Source: RGIG8244 sp045639325 (GTDB taxonomy: Bacteria; Verrucomicrobiota; Lentisphaeria; Victivallales; UBA1829). From it: a DNA stretch of 64,000 bases. Location: assembly GCA_045639325.1 (NCBI GenBank), contig JAZUCU010000022.1, forward strand, positions 1-64,000, written 5' to 3'. The translations under genes were made by a program, and so were the position numbers. Below, one piece after another: positions 32,110 to 40,331 of this stretch (its first letter is position 1; every line of letters starts with the position of its first letter). The notes below the pieces were generated by a model, which saw only the letters and a program-made list of their open reading frames with translations, was not told where the DNA came from and ran no database searches.

Positions 32110-35016
32110 ATGAAAAAGAAAAATATTACATATTGCAAGGAGACAGCCATGTTTCTTCCTACCCGTCAAACGCTTATTTCGTTGTTATCTTCAGCGTTGC
32201 TCGTTGGTGGATTCACACTTACCGGAGCTGAAGAAACAGCCACATTGAAGAAGAAAGCATCTTCTTCTGATGCGGTTGCCAAAAAGAAAGCTGAATTGGC
32301 TCAGATTGATCAGGCCCGCATGATGGCAGAGGCTGCGGTCACGAAGTCGGAACGTAAGAGCACCATTGATTATCTTCATGTTGAAGCTTCCAATGCTTAT
32401 CAGAAGGGTAATTATGCCAAAGCCATTGAATTTGGCTTGCAGGCAAGTGAAATGCTTTGCGGCAAAGATGGTTCTGCTGTGCTTTCTGCAGAAGAGCAGG
32501 ATCAGTTGGAAAAGATTCGTACCTTGCTTGGTAAAGCATACTACAATATTGCTCTTGATTTGTTCCACAAGGCGGAAAAATCTGCCAGTGACGGAGATTA
32601 TGACAAAGCACTTCATTACAGTGATGAAGCGATTGCCAACTATCCTCCCTGTAAAGAAATCATGCTGCAGATGAAGCACAAATATGAGAAGCTCAAAGAA
32701 ACTGCTCAGAAACTCAAAACTTCATCCAAGCATTCTGTGGACGTCATGGAAATGACTGAAAATTCTGATGAAGAAAAGCGTGATTTGACGATTGCGCGTG
32801 AATTGCGTATTGGTCAGAATTTCTACAAGACCAAACAGTGGGCAAAAGCACGTGACCATTTCAACGCTGTATTGCGCCAGGATCCTTACAATGAAGCAGC
32901 GATTGATTATCTGCGCAAATGTTATGAAAAACTTTACGAAGCAGGTTCCAGAAGAAGAAACGTTATGAGTCTGGAACGTGTCGCAGAAGTTGCATGGTCC
33001 AGCGTATCTCCTGTTTTGACAACGGTTGATGATAATTTCAATCCGCAGGAACAGTTCAAGCCGCAGGAAAAGATCAATGCGACCAAGAGCATTGAAACAA
33101 AGCTCCGTCAGATTATCATTCCTTCTTTGGAATTTGATGGAACTGCTCTGCCGGATGTCATTAAGAAATTGCGTGATCTTTCCCGCGAACATGACAGTGA
33201 CAAGAACGGTGTGAATATTCTTCTTCTTCTGAACGAAGGTGGTACCAAAAAAGCAGCTGCCAAGAAAGATGAAAATGCGGAAGAAGGGGAAGAACTTCTT
33301 GAAGAAGACAGCAACGCAGGTGACAAAGATTCTGCTGGAGCCGATGGTGGTGAAATTCCTGCTGCCAAACGTGTTATTGACCGTTTGAAAGTTGAAAATC
33401 AGGATTTGTATACCATTCTTCAGCTGGTAAAGAAACTTTCCCGCCTGAAATTGTATATCGAACCCAATGCTGTGATCTTTGCTGATCCCTCTGTTCCCTT
33501 TGAAGATTATGATTTGAAGGTCTTCATTGTTGAAAAACAGGCTTTGGAAAACATGCTTACTTCTGCCGGCGGCGGAGGTGGCGGTGGCGCTGCAGCCGGT
33601 GGTGGTGAAAATGCTGATGCAAAGGGCGGTGCTGCTGGTAATTCTTCAGCAAATGACGAAAAAGTCAAACGTTACTTTGAGCAGAACGTGGGGATTCCGT
33701 TCCCTGCCGGTACCGCAGTACGTGTGGAACAGGGTGTCAGCCGTATTATCGTGAAGAACACGGCTGAAAACCTTGCCATGATTGAAAAGAAAATTGATCA
33801 GTTGAATGCAACCGAAACCACCCAGGTATTGACCCAGGTCAAATTCGTTGAAGTTGCCATGAACGACTTGGAAGAATTGGGCTTTGAATACGTTCTTGCC
33901 CGTACCAACGATGGTTCTCATACGATTGCTTATGAACCGATCAATACCAACTATCAGACTGTTGTTGACCCGGCAACGGGTAATGTTTCTACCGAAAACG
34001 TGCCCTACGTTGCGGATGAATCTTTCACCCTGGTTTACAAGCCGACATACAGCTCTTCTTCTACAACTGTTCTCAACGGTGTGGAAGTTACAAACAAGCT
34101 GCCGTCCAGCGGTTCAACCAAGACTGAAGTGATTGAAAAAGGTGCCAAGTATACAATTCCCACAGATGGTGTATACTACAAGGCTCCGCTGAACCTGACA
34201 AGCATTTACGGCAGTTCTGTGACATTCGGTGCGAACAATTCTCTTGTTCGTAATGCTCAGACATCCACCTCTGCATTCTCACCCTCCGGTGTTGTGACGA
34301 ACGACACTGTTGTGTCCTGGTCACATTCCAACAAGAAGGGTTATGACATGAGTGCCAAGATGCACGCATTGGATCAGGCGGACTCCACAGACATTCTTTC
34401 TGCACCGCGTCTGACAACCATTTCCGGTTCTCCTGCGGTGATCAAGATGGTTACCGAAAAGTACTACCCGGATGAATGGGATGAAGCTGAATTGGAAACA
34501 GTTTCCGGTGAAGGCGACAACGATGATATTCCTGTCTTCCAGCCGTCTATCCCGACATTCGGTGATGCAACGGAAGAAGGTATTGTTCTCTCCATCCAGC
34601 CGACTGTGGAAGACAACTACACAATCACGATTCCCATGACCCCGACCATTCAGGAATTTGTGGGTTGGACAGACTATTCCTATGACATTCCGCTGGAAGC
34701 GAACAATGAAACCCGTTACTATCCGAACACGTTGAAAATGCCGATCATCGAATCCCGTTCCATCAACACAGTGGTTGTCAGCTACGACGGTGAAACTGTT
34801 GTGATGGGTGGTGTGATCCGTGACCGTATTGCAATTGTGGAAGACCAGTATCCGATTCTGGGCGATCTGCCGCTTGTGGGCCGTCTCTTCCAGTCCAAGG
34901 GCAGAGGTTCTGAAAAGGTCAGTCTCCTGATCTTCCTGAACAACCGTTTGATTAAACCTGACGGTTCCCCGATCCGTGAAAACCAGGAACGTGGCGTTCC
35001 CTCATTCCGTTATTGA
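32110..35016 (+). CDS. Secretin 2, paralog of the preceding channel protein
   Basis: 968 residues from 32110, where AAGGAGGA stands nine bases upstream; a second ATG at 32149 also has AAGGAG. The layout repeats that of secretin 1: signal peptide, TPR-like helices, N-domains, secretin core ending PILGDLPLVGRLF. PDEWDEAE and FVGWTDYSYDI mirror motifs in the first copy. Two differences stand out: an acidic stretch (GEELLEEDSNAGDKD) and a Gly/Ala-rich low-complexity linker (about 470-505) before the core, and a longer secretin gate region with GSSTKTEVIEKGAKYT-like loops. It may be a second channel or co-assemble with the first. Confidence 0.9.
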   Translation: MKKKNITYCKETAMFLPTRQTLISLLSSALLVGGFTLTGAEETATLKKKASSSDAVAKKKAELAQIDQARMMAEAAVTKSERKSTIDYLHVEASNAYQKGNYAKAIEFGLQASEMLCGKDGSAVLSAEEQDQLEKIRTLLGKAYYNIALDLFHKAEKSASDGDYDKALHYSDEAIANYPPCKEIMLQMKHKYEKLKETAQKLKTSSKHSVDVMEMTENSDEEKRDLTIARELRIGQNFYKTKQWAKARDHFNAVLRQDPYNEAAIDYLRKCYEKLYEAGSRRRNVMSLERVAEVAWSSVSPVLTTVDDNFNPQEQFKPQEKINATKSIETKLRQIIIPSLEFDGTALPDVIKKLRDLSREHDSDKNGVNILLLLNEGGTKKAAAKKDENAEEGEELLEEDSNAGDKDSAGADGGEIPAAKRVIDRLKVENQDLYTILQLVKKLSRLKLYIEPNAVIFADPSVPFEDYDLKVFIVEKQALENMLTSAGGGGGGGAAAGGGENADAKGGAAGNSSANDEKVKRYFEQNVGIPFPAGTAVRVEQGVSRIIVKNTAENLAMIEKKIDQLNATETTQVLTQVKFVEVAMNDLEELGFEYVLARTNDGSHTIAYEPINTNYQTVVDPATGNVSTENVPYVADESFTLVYKPTYSSSSTTVLNGVEVTNKLPSSGSTKTEVIEKGAKYTIPTDGVYYKAPLNLTSIYGSSVTFGANNSLVRNAQTSTSAFSPSGVVTNDTVVSWSHSNKKGYDMSAKMHALDQADSTDILSAPRLTTISGSPAVIKMVTEKYYPDEWDEAELETVSGEGDNDDIPVFQPSIPTFGDATEEGIVLSIQPTVEDNYTITIPMTPTIQEFVGWTDYSYDIPLEANNETRYYPNTLKMPIIESRSINTVVVSYDGETVVMGGVIRDRIAIVEDQYPILGDLPLVGRLFQSKGRGSEKVSLLIFLNNRLIKPDGSPIRENQERGVPSFRY

Positions 35017-35046
35017 TACAGCAGCATTTTAGAGAAAGGCAAAAAT

Positions 35047-36171
35047 ATGATTCCGTTTATTGACTTGAAAACACAGTACAACCTGATTCGTGAGGATGTA
35101 ATCTCCGGTATTGACCGTGTACTTGAATCTGGACAGTATATTCTCGGGGCAGAAGTACATGAGTTGGATCGTCAGCTTGCGGAATATGTCGGTGTCCGCT
35201 ACGCACTCAGCTGCTCCAGCGGAACCGATGCACTTTCCATGGCTTTGATGGCGTTGGAAATCGGCCCCGGTGATGCAGTTTTCACGACACCGTTCACATT
35301 CTTTGCAACGCCTGAAACCATTGCACTTACCGGTGCAACTCCTGTATTTGCTGATATTGACGAAAAGACTTACAATCTTGATCCGGTCAAATTGGAAGAA
35401 GCCATTGAAAAAGTGATCAAAGAAGGTAAGCTCAAACCGAAATGCATCATGCCGGTTGACCTGTTCGGACAGTGTGCAGATTATGCCGCAATCCGTGCCA
35501 TTGCAGACAAATATTCCATGAAGATTGTTCAGGATGCCTGCCAGAGCTTCGGCGCAAAAGATCCTTCCGGCAAAGTTTCTCCCTCTCATGGTGACATCGG
35601 CTGCACCAGTTTCTTCCCTGCAAAACCGCTGGGATGCTATGGTGACGGCGGTGCGGTCTTCACAGATGATGAAGATCTCTACAAGAAAATGTATTCTATT
35701 CTTGTCCATGGCCGCAGTGCTGAAGACAAGTATGACAACGAACGCATTGGTCTGAATGCACGTCTTGATACGATTCAGGCAGCGGTTCTGCTTGCAAAAT
35801 TGAAATTGTTCCCGGGTGAAGTGGAAAAACGTCAGGTGGTTGCCCAGGCTTATATGGAAGAATTGGCCGGTCTGGTTACATTGCCGACAATTGAGCCCGG
35901 CAATCTTTCCGTCTTTGCCCAGTTCTGTCCGCGTTCTCCGAAATTTGCAGAGATCCAGGAAGCATTGAAACAGAATGACATCCCGTCAGCCCGTTATTAT
36001 CCGATTCCCATGCACTTGTTGAAAGCGATGAAATATCTGGGATACAAGGAAGGTGACTTCCCGGTAACGGAAGCCTGTGCGAAAGACATTTTTGCATTGC
36101 CGATGCATCCCTATCTGGAACGTGATGTGATCCACAAGATTGCAGAAGTAGTTGCTTCTGTGGTTCGCTGA
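35047..36171 (+). CDS. DegT/DnrJ/EryC1/StrS aminotransferase, WbpE-like
   Basis: 374 residues, full length. PLP-binding Lys193 lies in TSFFPAKPLGCYGDGGA, with the SCSSGTDAL phosphate-binding motif at about 55-63 and Asp163/Gln166 in QDACQSFGA. The sequence follows WbpE very closely in order and wording (IDLKTQ, GQYILGAEV, DLFGQCADYAAI), so amination of a UDP-3-keto-sugar such as UDP-2-acetamido-2-deoxy-3-keto-glucuronate is the best guess. It lies 30 bases behind secretin 2 and ends at a terminator, so it may supply a sugar for glycosylating the envelope machine or for O-antigen. Confidence 0.88.
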   Translation: MIPFIDLKTQYNLIREDVISGIDRVLESGQYILGAEVHELDRQLAEYVGVRYALSCSSGTDALSMALMALEIGPGDAVFTTPFTFFATPETIALTGATPVFADIDEKTYNLDPVKLEEAIEKVIKEGKLKPKCIMPVDLFGQCADYAAIRAIADKYSMKIVQDACQSFGAKDPSGKVSPSHGDIGCTSFFPAKPLGCYGDGGAVFTDDEDLYKKMYSILVHGRSAEDKYDNERIGLNARLDTIQAAVLLAKLKLFPGEVEKRQVVAQAYMEELAGLVTLPTIEPGNLSVFAQFCPRSPKFAEIQEALKQNDIPSARYYPIPMHLLKAMKYLGYKEGDFPVTEACAKDIFALPMHPYLERDVIHKIAEVVASVVR

Positions 36172-36194
36172 CGGATCATTTGAGTAGATGATTC

Positions 36195-36220
36195 AACCCG
36201 GTCATTGACCGGGTTTTTTG
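36195..36220 (+). terminator. Intrinsic terminator of the pilus-like locus
   Basis: AACCCGGTC at 36195-36203 pairs with GACCGGGTT at 36207-36215 around a three-base loop, followed by TTTTGTTTTT. Confidence 0.85.
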
Positions 36221-36271
36221 TTTTTAAACGTGTTGTATTATCATAAGTTTTGAAAAAAGATAAAAAAGTTT

Positions 36272-36300
36272 CTGGAAAAGCAAAAAAAGTATGCTATATT
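36272..36300 (+). promoter_or_regulatory. Promoter of serA-folK
   Basis: TATATT at 36295-36300 with TGC before it (extended -10). The -35 (CTGGAA at 36272-36277, 17-base spacer) is weak. The leader to the ATG is about 75 bases. Confidence 0.45.
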
Positions 36301-36382
36301 ATAAGTCATGTTGATTTCAGATAGTGAGAAATCTATCGATGATAATGAACGAATCTAACATCTCATACACAGGAGAACTACA

Positions 36383-37318
36383 ATGTCTAAAAAAGTCTTG
36401 ATTCCCACAAAATTGGACGGTGTGGTGAAAGCCATTCTTTCTGAAAACGGCTTTACAGCAGTTCAGGAACCCGAAACACCCGTATTGGATTTGGCGAAAG
36501 CAAATTCCGATGCTTCAGCGATCATTGTCCGCAGTGAAAAAGTGACTCCTGAAGTGATGGATGCTCTCCCTGAATTGAAACTGGTTGTCCGCGCAGGTGC
36601 CGGTTTTGATAACATCGATATCCGTTATGCCCGCAGCAAAGGCATTGACGTGATGAATACTCCGGGTGCCAACTCCAACGCAGTTGCAGAAGAAGTCGTT
36701 GCTATGGTTCTTGCGGCTTACCGTAAAGTGATTCCCGCCGACACAACCACACGTGCAGGTCTCTGGGAAAAGAAAAACTACATGGGTCGTGAAATCACCG
36801 GCAAAACAGTTGGTATTCTTGGTCTCGGCAACATTGGCCGTCTGTTGGTGAAACGTCTTTCCGGTTTCGAAGTGAAAGTTCTGGGTTTTGACCCGATGCT
36901 GAATGAAGAACAGGCAGCTGCAATGGGTGTCAAACTCTGCACAGTGGAAGAAATCTTTGCGCAGGCAGACATCATTTCTCTCCACATTCCGGAAAATGAT
37001 AAAACACGCGGCATGGTCAATACCGCTCTGGTCAGCTCCATGAAAAAAGGTGCTGTCCTTGTCAACTGTGCACGTGCCGGTATCATTGACGAAGATGCGA
37101 TCCGCGCATTGAAGGCAGAAAAAGAATTGCTGTTCTGCAACGACGTTTATCCGAAAGATGCAGCCGGCGATAAGAGCGTGAAAGATATTGCTGACGTTAT
37201 GCTCCCGCACCTGGGCGCAAATACAAAAGAAGCAAACTTCCAGGCAGCAAAACGCGCAGCAGAAGAAACCGTTGCTTACTTCCTCAACGGCGATACATCC
37301 TGCGTTGTCAATAAATAA
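36383..37318 (+). CDS. serA: D-3-phosphoglycerate dehydrogenase, short form
   Basis: 311 residues. 2-hydroxyacid dehydrogenase fold: VRAGAGFDNID, NAD-binding GILGLGNIGRLLVKRL at about 148-163, the LHIPENDKTRGM segment and the catalytic His in LPHLGANTKEA. It catalyses the first step of serine synthesis. It lacks the C-terminal ACT/ASB domains of the long SerA, so serine feedback would be absent. The ATG is preceded by CAGGAG. Another 2-hydroxyacid activity cannot be excluded. Confidence 0.82.
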   Translation: MSKKVLIPTKLDGVVKAILSENGFTAVQEPETPVLDLAKANSDASAIIVRSEKVTPEVMDALPELKLVVRAGAGFDNIDIRYARSKGIDVMNTPGANSNAVAEEVVAMVLAAYRKVIPADTTTRAGLWEKKNYMGREITGKTVGILGLGNIGRLLVKRLSGFEVKVLGFDPMLNEEQAAAMGVKLCTVEEIFAQADIISLHIPENDKTRGMVNTALVSSMKKGAVLVNCARAGIIDEDAIRALKAEKELLFCNDVYPKDAAGDKSVKDIADVMLPHLGANTKEANFQAAKRAAEETVAYFLNGDTSCVVNK

Positions 37319-37782
37319 TGTCCTCTGACCTGACAGAGTCAAAGATTGCCCCTCTCTGCGTAATTGCATTGGGGGGTAATACAGGAAATACAGCCGCCAC
37401 TTTTTTACGGTCGGCTGAATTGTTGAAACACGGCGGCTTTACGGTTCGTCGTGTTTCTTCGTCTATTGTGACCGAGCCGGAAGGAATGGCACCGGGAACG
37501 CCGCCGTTTCTGAATGCGGTACTTTCCGGTTATTGGAGTGGAACGCCGGAAGAACTTCTGGCATTGTGCCGCCGGATTGAGGAAGAGTGCGGGCGGCCCA
37601 ACGATCACATTCCATATACAGACCGTACCCTTGATCTTGATATTATTCTGTTCGGTGATTTACGAATGGAGACGGAGCGATTGACGATACCCCATCCCCG
37701 GGCACACTTGCGATCCTTTGTCATGGATCCGTTGGAAGAGATCGAGCCGGATTTGAAACGCTGTTTCTTCGAGAAGCAATAA
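37318..37782 (+). CDS. folK: FolK, 6-hydroxymethyl-7,8-dihydropterin pyrophosphokinase
   Basis: 154 residues, normal length. The motif DRTLDLDIILFGD is the HPPK signature, with VIALGGNTGNT at the start and IPHPRAHLRSFVM at the end. It makes the pyrophosphate substrate used by FolP, encoded here 12 kb away after gyrA. Its ATG overlaps the serA stop by one base, so the two are translationally coupled. Confidence 0.93.
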   Translation: MSSDLTESKIAPLCVIALGGNTGNTAATFLRSAELLKHGGFTVRRVSSSIVTEPEGMAPGTPPFLNAVLSGYWSGTPEELLALCRRIEEECGRPNDHIPYTDRTLDLDIILFGDLRMETERLTIPHPRAHLRSFVMDPLEEIEPDLKRCFFEKQ

Positions 37783-37784
37783 AA

Positions 37785-37816
37785 AAAAGCCGTCAGAAAA
37801 AAACTGACGGTTTTTT
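37785..37816. terminator. Bidirectional intrinsic terminator
   Basis: GCCGTCAG at 37789-37796 and CTGACGG at 37804-37810 around an A-rich loop, with an A run before and a T run after, so it can stop folK from one side and the lipoprotein gene from the other. Confidence 0.85.
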
Positions 37817-37841
37817 GCATTTCAGGATTTATACCGGAAGG

Positions 37842-38483
37842 TTATTCGGTGTAACCGGGGAACATGACTTCATGACTGACGCGTGCATCATCGTGAAGGG
37901 GGACGTTGTGACTCTTGAACGGGATAAGGAGGATGGTCCAGTTGATATATTGAGCCTGTGCATTAAGACCGGCAAAACATTCGACCGGTTTCATGGTTTT
38001 CGCCTCGATGATATTGAAATAGAATCTGCCGTAAGCGGATCGGCATATGCGGCGGTAGAGGGGGATTTCGGGAACAACGATAGAGATATCGGTATTGGGC
38101 AGGGGGATGGGAAGCGGGGGTGTACCGAGGAGCATTTTATCGATATCGGTAGCGAGGACACCGCAAGCGACCTGGACGATATAATCGGGTTTCTGCGCGG
38201 GTGATTTGGAAACGATGACACCTTCGCAAGCGAGATGCATTTCGGTATAAGCCATAATGAGGTTTTTATCGACCTGGGGAGCGAGATTGGAATAATCGAG
38301 CTGGACGGTTTTGCCTTTATAGCGTGCGAATTCGGCTTTGGAGATACCGCGTTCAATCGTCGCGCAGAGGAGGAGCTGTTCGACAGCGGAACGTGAGGTA
38401 TTGGTGATAAAGGGTTCGGAACATGCAGTTATCATCATGGCAACTGCGAGAGCGGAAAAAAGGACGGCTGTTTTTTTGAACAT
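37842..38483 (-). CDS. Lipoprotein of unknown function (DUF6655-like)
   Basis: About 213 residues from the ATG at 38483, which has GAGGA upstream; the open frame reaches back to 38645 through the promoter and is not used. MFKKTAVLFSALAVAMMITA then Cys gives a lipoprotein signal. The mature start, NTSRSAVEQLLLCATIERGI, and a later DYIVQVACGVLATDID resemble lipoproteins annotated as DUF6655 in planctomycetes; this is from memory and unverified. Single gene with its own promoter and shared terminator. Confidence 0.75.
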   Translation of the reverse strand: MFKKTAVLFSALAVAMMITACSEPFITNTSRSAVEQLLLCATIERGISKAEFARYKGKTVQLDYSNLAPQVDKNLIMAYTEMHLACEGVIVSKSPAQKPDYIVQVACGVLATDIDKMLLGTPPLPIPLPNTDISIVVPEIPLYRRICRSAYGRFYFNIIEAKTMKPVECFAGLNAQAQYINWTILLIPFKSHNVPLHDDARVSHEVMFPGYTE

Positions 38484-38529
38484 GATTTTTATCCTCTGTG
38501 TATATTGTTTTATAAAACGGGTTCTTGTT

Positions 38530-38558
38530 AATATAGCATAAAAATTGGTATTTTTCAA
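38530..38558 (-). promoter_or_regulatory. Promoter of the lipoprotein gene
   Basis: On the minus strand TTGAAA (38558-38553), 17 bases, TATATT (38535-38530) with TGC before it. Confidence 0.65.
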
Positions 38559-38652
38559 TATCGAAAGATAAAAAAAAGATGATTCGGAACAATATTGTGG
38601 TATGATTTCTGTACAAAGGACTTTAAAAAGCGAATATATTTGCAAAAAATAT

Positions 38653-38680
38653 TTGCAATTTAAAAATAAGGTGCTATATT
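38653..38680 (+). promoter_or_regulatory. Promoter of prs
   Basis: TTGCAA at 38653-38658, 16 bases, TATATT at 38675-38680 with TGC before it. Confidence 0.65.
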
Positions 38681-38706
38681 AAAGGACTTTGAGAATAAAA
38701 TTCAGA

Positions 38707-38753
38707 GCCTTGATCCGGAAACGGGTCCGATTTTCTTCCGCATGAAGAGAGGC
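38707..38753 (+). ncRNA. Possible structured leader element ahead of prs
   Basis: A four-base closing helix (GCCT at 38707-38710 with AGGC at 38750-38753) encloses two hairpins: GATCCG/CGGGTC at 38712-38727 with a GAAA tetraloop, and TCTTC/GAAGA at 38734-38748 with a five-base loop. This is a three-way junction in the untranslated leader of a nucleotide-metabolism gene. I do not recognise a known riboswitch class. Confidence 0.3.
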
Positions 38754-38936
38754 CATAAGGTTCACTTGACACAACATACTGCAATGGTATGGAAACGAGA
38801 CGCAAGATATGCGAATAAGTGTCAGTTTATCGAATGGCATCGACATCACGCGAGAGGGAAAACGGTGGCGTCAGCCGGTTGAGACTTTGTTTTTTATGGA
38901 AAAACAATTAACAAAGCAACCGGAGATCAGTCAGTT

Positions 38937-39902
38937 ATGGAAGGGAATGCCCGAGACATCAGACTTTACAGCGGAACCTCGAATCGTCCGCTGGCCGAAT
39001 CAATTGCACGTTTTCTTGGCCAGGAGCTTGGTCATGTAAATGTGGAACGGTTTCCTGACGGGGAAGTATTTGCCCAGTACAAAGATAATCTGCGCAATGC
39101 CGATGCGTTCATCATTCAGTCCACATGCAATCCGACGAATGAAAATTTGATGGAATTGCTTGTTATGCTGGATGCAGCGAGACGTGCCTCTGCCGCCCGT
39201 ATTACGGCAGTTATCCCCTATTTCGGGTATGCGCGTCAGGACCGCAAAGACCGTCCGCGCGTGCCGATCACAGCGAAACTTGTGGCAAATCTTCTGACAA
39301 CAGCAGGAGCGAACCGCATTTTGACATTGGATTTGCATTCTCAGCAGATCCAGGGCTTTTTCGATATTCCCGTAGACCATCTGTATGGTACACCGGTCAT
39401 GATTCCGTACCTGCGCACAAAAATCGACCAGAATGCGGTAATTGTTTCTCCGGACTCCGGCAGTGTGAAACGCGCTGCAAGTCTTGCAGACCGTATGGGT
39501 TGCGGTTTTGCGGTCGTTGCAAAACGCCGTGTTGACGCTACAACGGTTGCATCTTCTCACCTGGTTGGTGATGTCAAAGGCAGAGTTTGCGTGATTACGG
39601 ACGATATGACCAGCACCGCCGGCACCCTGTGTGCAGCAGCAGAATTGCTGAAAAAAGAAGGTGCTACAAAGATTTATGCTACAGTGTCCCACTTCCTGAC
39701 GAACGAAAAAGCGTTCACAAAGCTGGCAGGCGGCGATATTGAAGAATTGATCACAACGAACTCGATCCCCAACCCGATCGTTCACTCTAAAGTTCACACA
39801 ATTGACATTGCTCCGCTGCTGGCAAAAGCGATCCGCCGCATCCACGATGGTGAAAGCGTATCCAGCCTGTTCGATCCGGCGCAGCATGATATTTTCAATT
39901 AA
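38937..39902 (+). CDS. prs: Ribose-phosphate pyrophosphokinase (PRPP synthase)
   Basis: 321 residues. DLHSQQIQGFFDIPVDHLYG is the PRPP synthetase signature; the PRPP-binding loop reads ITDDMTSTAGT, where the common form is DDMIDTAGT. It converts ribose 5-phosphate and ATP to PRPP for nucleotide, histidine and tryptophan synthesis. The ATG at 38937 has GGAG ten bases ahead. It heads the plus-strand run to bamA, and rplY follows after 41 bases. Confidence 0.95.
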   Translation: MEGNARDIRLYSGTSNRPLAESIARFLGQELGHVNVERFPDGEVFAQYKDNLRNADAFIIQSTCNPTNENLMELLVMLDAARRASAARITAVIPYFGYARQDRKDRPRVPITAKLVANLLTTAGANRILTLDLHSQQIQGFFDIPVDHLYGTPVMIPYLRTKIDQNAVIVSPDSGSVKRAASLADRMGCGFAVVAKRRVDATTVASSHLVGDVKGRVCVITDDMTSTAGTLCAAAELLKKEGATKIYATVSHFLTNEKAFTKLAGGDIEELITTNSIPNPIVHSKVHTIDIAPLLAKAIRRIHDGESVSSLFDPAQHDIFN

Positions 39903-39943
39903 TAATTATCGGTTCATTTTCAACATAACAAGAAGGTAGAAAA

Positions 39944-40249
39944 ATGGCAAAAACGAAACATGTGGTAAACGTGAAACTTCGTTCCGCAGAAGGCAGTGCC
40001 AATGCACGCCGTCTCCGTCGCGAAGGATTGATCCCGGCTGTTGTTTACGGCTGCGGAACAGAAAGCAAAAGCGTAACTGTTTGCGCTCAGGAATGGGAAA
40101 TGCTTTCCATCTTCGAACAGGATGCGCTGACTCTCAAAATGGAAGATGGTTCTGAAACACAGGTCATTGTGAAAGAAATTCAGACCAACTTCATCACCCT
40201 CCAGACTGCACACATTGACTTTGTCGCTGTAGCAGCTACTGAAGAATAA
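39944..40249 (+). CDS. rplY: Ribosomal protein bL25 (short form)
   Basis: 101 residues: the bL25 domain only, starting KTKHVVNVKLRS, with ARRLRREGLIPAVVYG and ending AHIDFVAV. It binds 5S rRNA. The C-terminal CTC/TL5 extension of many bacteria is absent, as in E. coli. Position between prs and pth is a widely conserved order. AGAAGG precedes the ATG. Confidence 0.93.
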   Translation: MAKTKHVVNVKLRSAEGSANARRLRREGLIPAVVYGCGTESKSVTVCAQEWEMLSIFEQDALTLKMEDGSETQVIVKEIQTNFITLQTAHIDFVAVAATEE

Positions 40250-40276
40250 GGTGGTGCAGAAGAATTAACGAAAACG

Positions 40277-40318
40277 ACTGCTGCGGAAACAAAGCAGTTA
40301 TGCGGTTGAGAAACCGCA
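40277..40318 (+). promoter_or_regulatory. Tandem hairpins abutting the pth ribosome binding site
   Basis: ACTGCT (40277-40282) pairs with AGCAGT (40293-40298). TGCGGTT (40301-40307) pairs with AACCGCA (40312-40318) around GAGA, a GNRA tetraloop. The AAGGAG of pth begins at 40318, so the second stem touches it and could tune translation. Confidence 0.4.
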
Positions 40319-40331
40319 AGGAGAATAAACA

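Larger units (their letters stand above)
38484..38936. other. Divergent intergenic region with two promoters and a structured prs leader
   Basis: 453 bases between the lipoprotein gene and prs. It holds divergent promoters (38530-38558 minus, 38653-38680 plus) and a 250-base leader for prs with a possible three-way junction. A 76-codon frame at 38809-39039 overlaps prs in another frame and has no support. Confidence 0.6.

Noticed and set aside
38809..39039. 76-codon frame before and over the prs start
   Set aside because: It overlaps the 5' end of prs in another frame, has no binding site and no similarity; the region is better read as leader.
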